Part shown: in pieces, positions 42,552-43,448 of the stretch | How positions within the stretch are numbered: the first letter of the stretch is position 1 | How the letters are laid out: each line of letters opens with the position of its first letter | From: Solidesulfovibrio sp. | Lineage (GTDB): Bacteria; Desulfobacterota; Desulfovibrionia; Desulfovibrionales; Desulfovibrionaceae | DNA: 43,448 nucleotides | Assembly: GCF_029978005.1 (NCBI RefSeq) | Contig: NZ_JARKOZ010000085.1 | Coordinates: 1 to 43,448 of the forward strand | Direction of reading: 5' to 3' | The notes under the pieces: generated by a model | The model's input: the letters and a program-made list of their open reading frames with translations, nothing else | Told to the model about the DNA's origin: nothing | Databases searched by the model: none | Position numbers and translations under genes: made by a program

Positions 42552-43448
42552 GGTCCTGGTGGCCAACCGGGGCGAGATCGCCATGCGCATCATCCAGGCT
42601 TGCGTTTCGCTCGGCCTGGATTTTGTTTGCGTCCATACCAAGGCCGACGCGGACTCCGGACACCTGGCCCTGGCCAGGCAGCTCGGCGGGCCGGACTGCG
42701 CCTACCGCATAAGCTCCTACCACGACGCCAACGAGATCCTGGCCGTGGCCGACCACAGCGGCGCCACGGCCATCCATCCCGGCTACGGCTTTTTCGCCGA
42801 GGATTTCCGCTTCGCCCGGCGGGTGGCCGAGCGCACCCGCAGCCTGGTCTTCATCGGGCCCTCCTGGCGCATCATCCGGTCGCTCGGCGACAAGATCAAC
42901 ACCAAGCGCCTGGCGAGAAGCCTCTCCATCCCCACCGTGCCCGGCTCCGACCGGCCCGTCTACGACGAGATGGAGGCCGAGGAGATCGCCGAGACGCTCT
43001 TTGCCTTCCAGGCCGAGCAGGGCATCAGCAACTCCGTGGTGCTGGTCAAGGCCTCGGCCGGCGGTGGCGGCATGGGCATCGAGGAAATCTACGACATCGA
43101 CCAGTTCAAGACCGTCTACCGGCGCATCCGCAACTACGCCAAGCGCCAGTTCCACGACGAGGGCGTGCTGATCGAACAGCGCATCCTGACCTTCAACCAC
43201 CTGGAAGTGCAGATCGCGGCGGACCGCCACGGCGCAATCGCCCATTTCGGCACGCGCAACTGCACCATCCAGTCCACGGGCCGCCAGAAGCGCGTGGAGA
43301 TCGCCCCCGGCTTCGCCCCGGACCAGATCCGCTACGACTTCGACGCGGCCAAGGTGATGGCGGACATCACCGCCCACTCCCTGGCCATCGCCCAGGAGGT
43401 CGGCTACGACAACGTGGGCACCTGGGAGTGGATCGTCACCCCGGCGGG
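42532..43448 (+). CDS. Biotin carboxylase-type ATP-grasp protein (3' end beyond the window)
   Basis: The visible 305 residues cover the N-terminal half of a biotin carboxylase. VLVANRGEIAMRII, AIHPGYGFFAED, GDKINTKRLA and the glycine loop KASAGGGGMGI are clear, as is HLEVQIAADRHG. The next motif is unusual: TRNCTIQSTGRQKRVEIAPG replaces the common ERDCSxQRRxQKxxExAP. It may be a subunit of pyruvate or acyl-CoA carboxylase. GTG at 42532 is taken as the start, overlapping the PilZ gene by 20 bases. Confidence 0.85.
   Translation, partial: MPTNKHKVLVANRGEIAMRIIQACVSLGLDFVCVHTKADADSGHLALARQLGGPDCAYRISSYHDANEILAVADHSGATAIHPGYGFFAEDFRFARRVAERTRSLVFIGPSWRIIRSLGDKINTKRLARSLSIPTVPGSDRPVYDEMEAEEIAETLFAFQAEQGISNSVVLVKASAGGGGMGIEEIYDIDQFKTVYRRIRNYAKRQFHDEGVLIEQRILTFNHLEVQIAADRHGAIAHFGTRNCTIQSTGRQKRVEIAPGFAPDQIRYDFDAAKVMADITAHSLAIAQEVGYDNVGTWEWIVTPA

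Overview
The window looks like a piece of chromosome from a GC-rich, motile, sulfate-reducing member of the Desulfovibrionaceae. The evidence is a six-cysteine Desulfovibrio-type ferredoxin, a DsrE-family protein, a tungstate transporter linked to molybdopterin-guanine dinucleotide synthesis, many sensory and c-di-GMP proteins, and flagellar genes behind clear sigma-28 promoters. The family assignment is inference from gene content and composition. No rRNA, tRNA, CRISPR array or intact insertion sequence was seen.

Layout. 0.3-2.2 kb: a DUF1786 protein, a tiny sigma-28-driven dicistron (23 and 49 codons) and a ferredoxin. 2.6-4.4 kb: a GGDEF-EAL protein whose 3' end is frameshifted. 4.7-11.2 kb: a minus-strand signalling cluster with a CBS-PAS-histidine kinase-receiver hybrid, an NtrC-type activator, an HDOD protein and a degenerate membrane kinase. 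11.4-12.8 kb: a LUD-domain protein and a zinc-ribbon protein. 12.9-15.7 kb: an exported protein, a histidine phosphatase, a FliL-like protein and an MFS transporter. 16-17.2 kb: a small zinc-ribbon protein and an S24-type repressor sharing two near-identical operators, then a FlgM-like gene. 17.3-24.2 kb: a pseudouridine synthase, a large exported TPR protein, a small unknown protein, a BioD/DRTGG-type protein and RNase III. 24.3-25.7 kb: flagellin with two tandem sigma-28 promoters. 25.9-30.4 kb: tupABC-mobB followed by a histidine kinase. 31.2-33.3 kb: a broken TrmB-type regulator and an AT-rich island carrying a GGDEF protein and an XRE regulator. 33.5-35.5 kb: PII and Amt. 36-39.7 kb: YnfA, an unknown/PqqD pair, a Tat-exported molybdoenzyme, DsrE and MgtC proteins. 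39.7-43.4 kb: purine nucleoside phosphorylase, motA, motB, a PilZ protein and the start of a biotin carboxylase.

Three threads connect these regions. (1) Motility: five sequences match TAA(A/G)-N15/16-GCCGATAA, ahead of the small dicistron, the FlgM-like gene, flagellin (twice) and motAB. They suggest one sigma-28 regulon that includes an undescribed micropeptide operon. (2) c-di-GMP: two GGDEF proteins, a PilZ protein next to motAB and an HDOD protein. (3) A hairpin element with the core GCCTCCGGCGGCC occurs five times, always just after a stop codon and in the same orientation as the gene before it, once overlapping the stop. The best candidates for something new are the sigma-28 micro-operon, the repressor with its paired operators, and the 3'-end repeat family.
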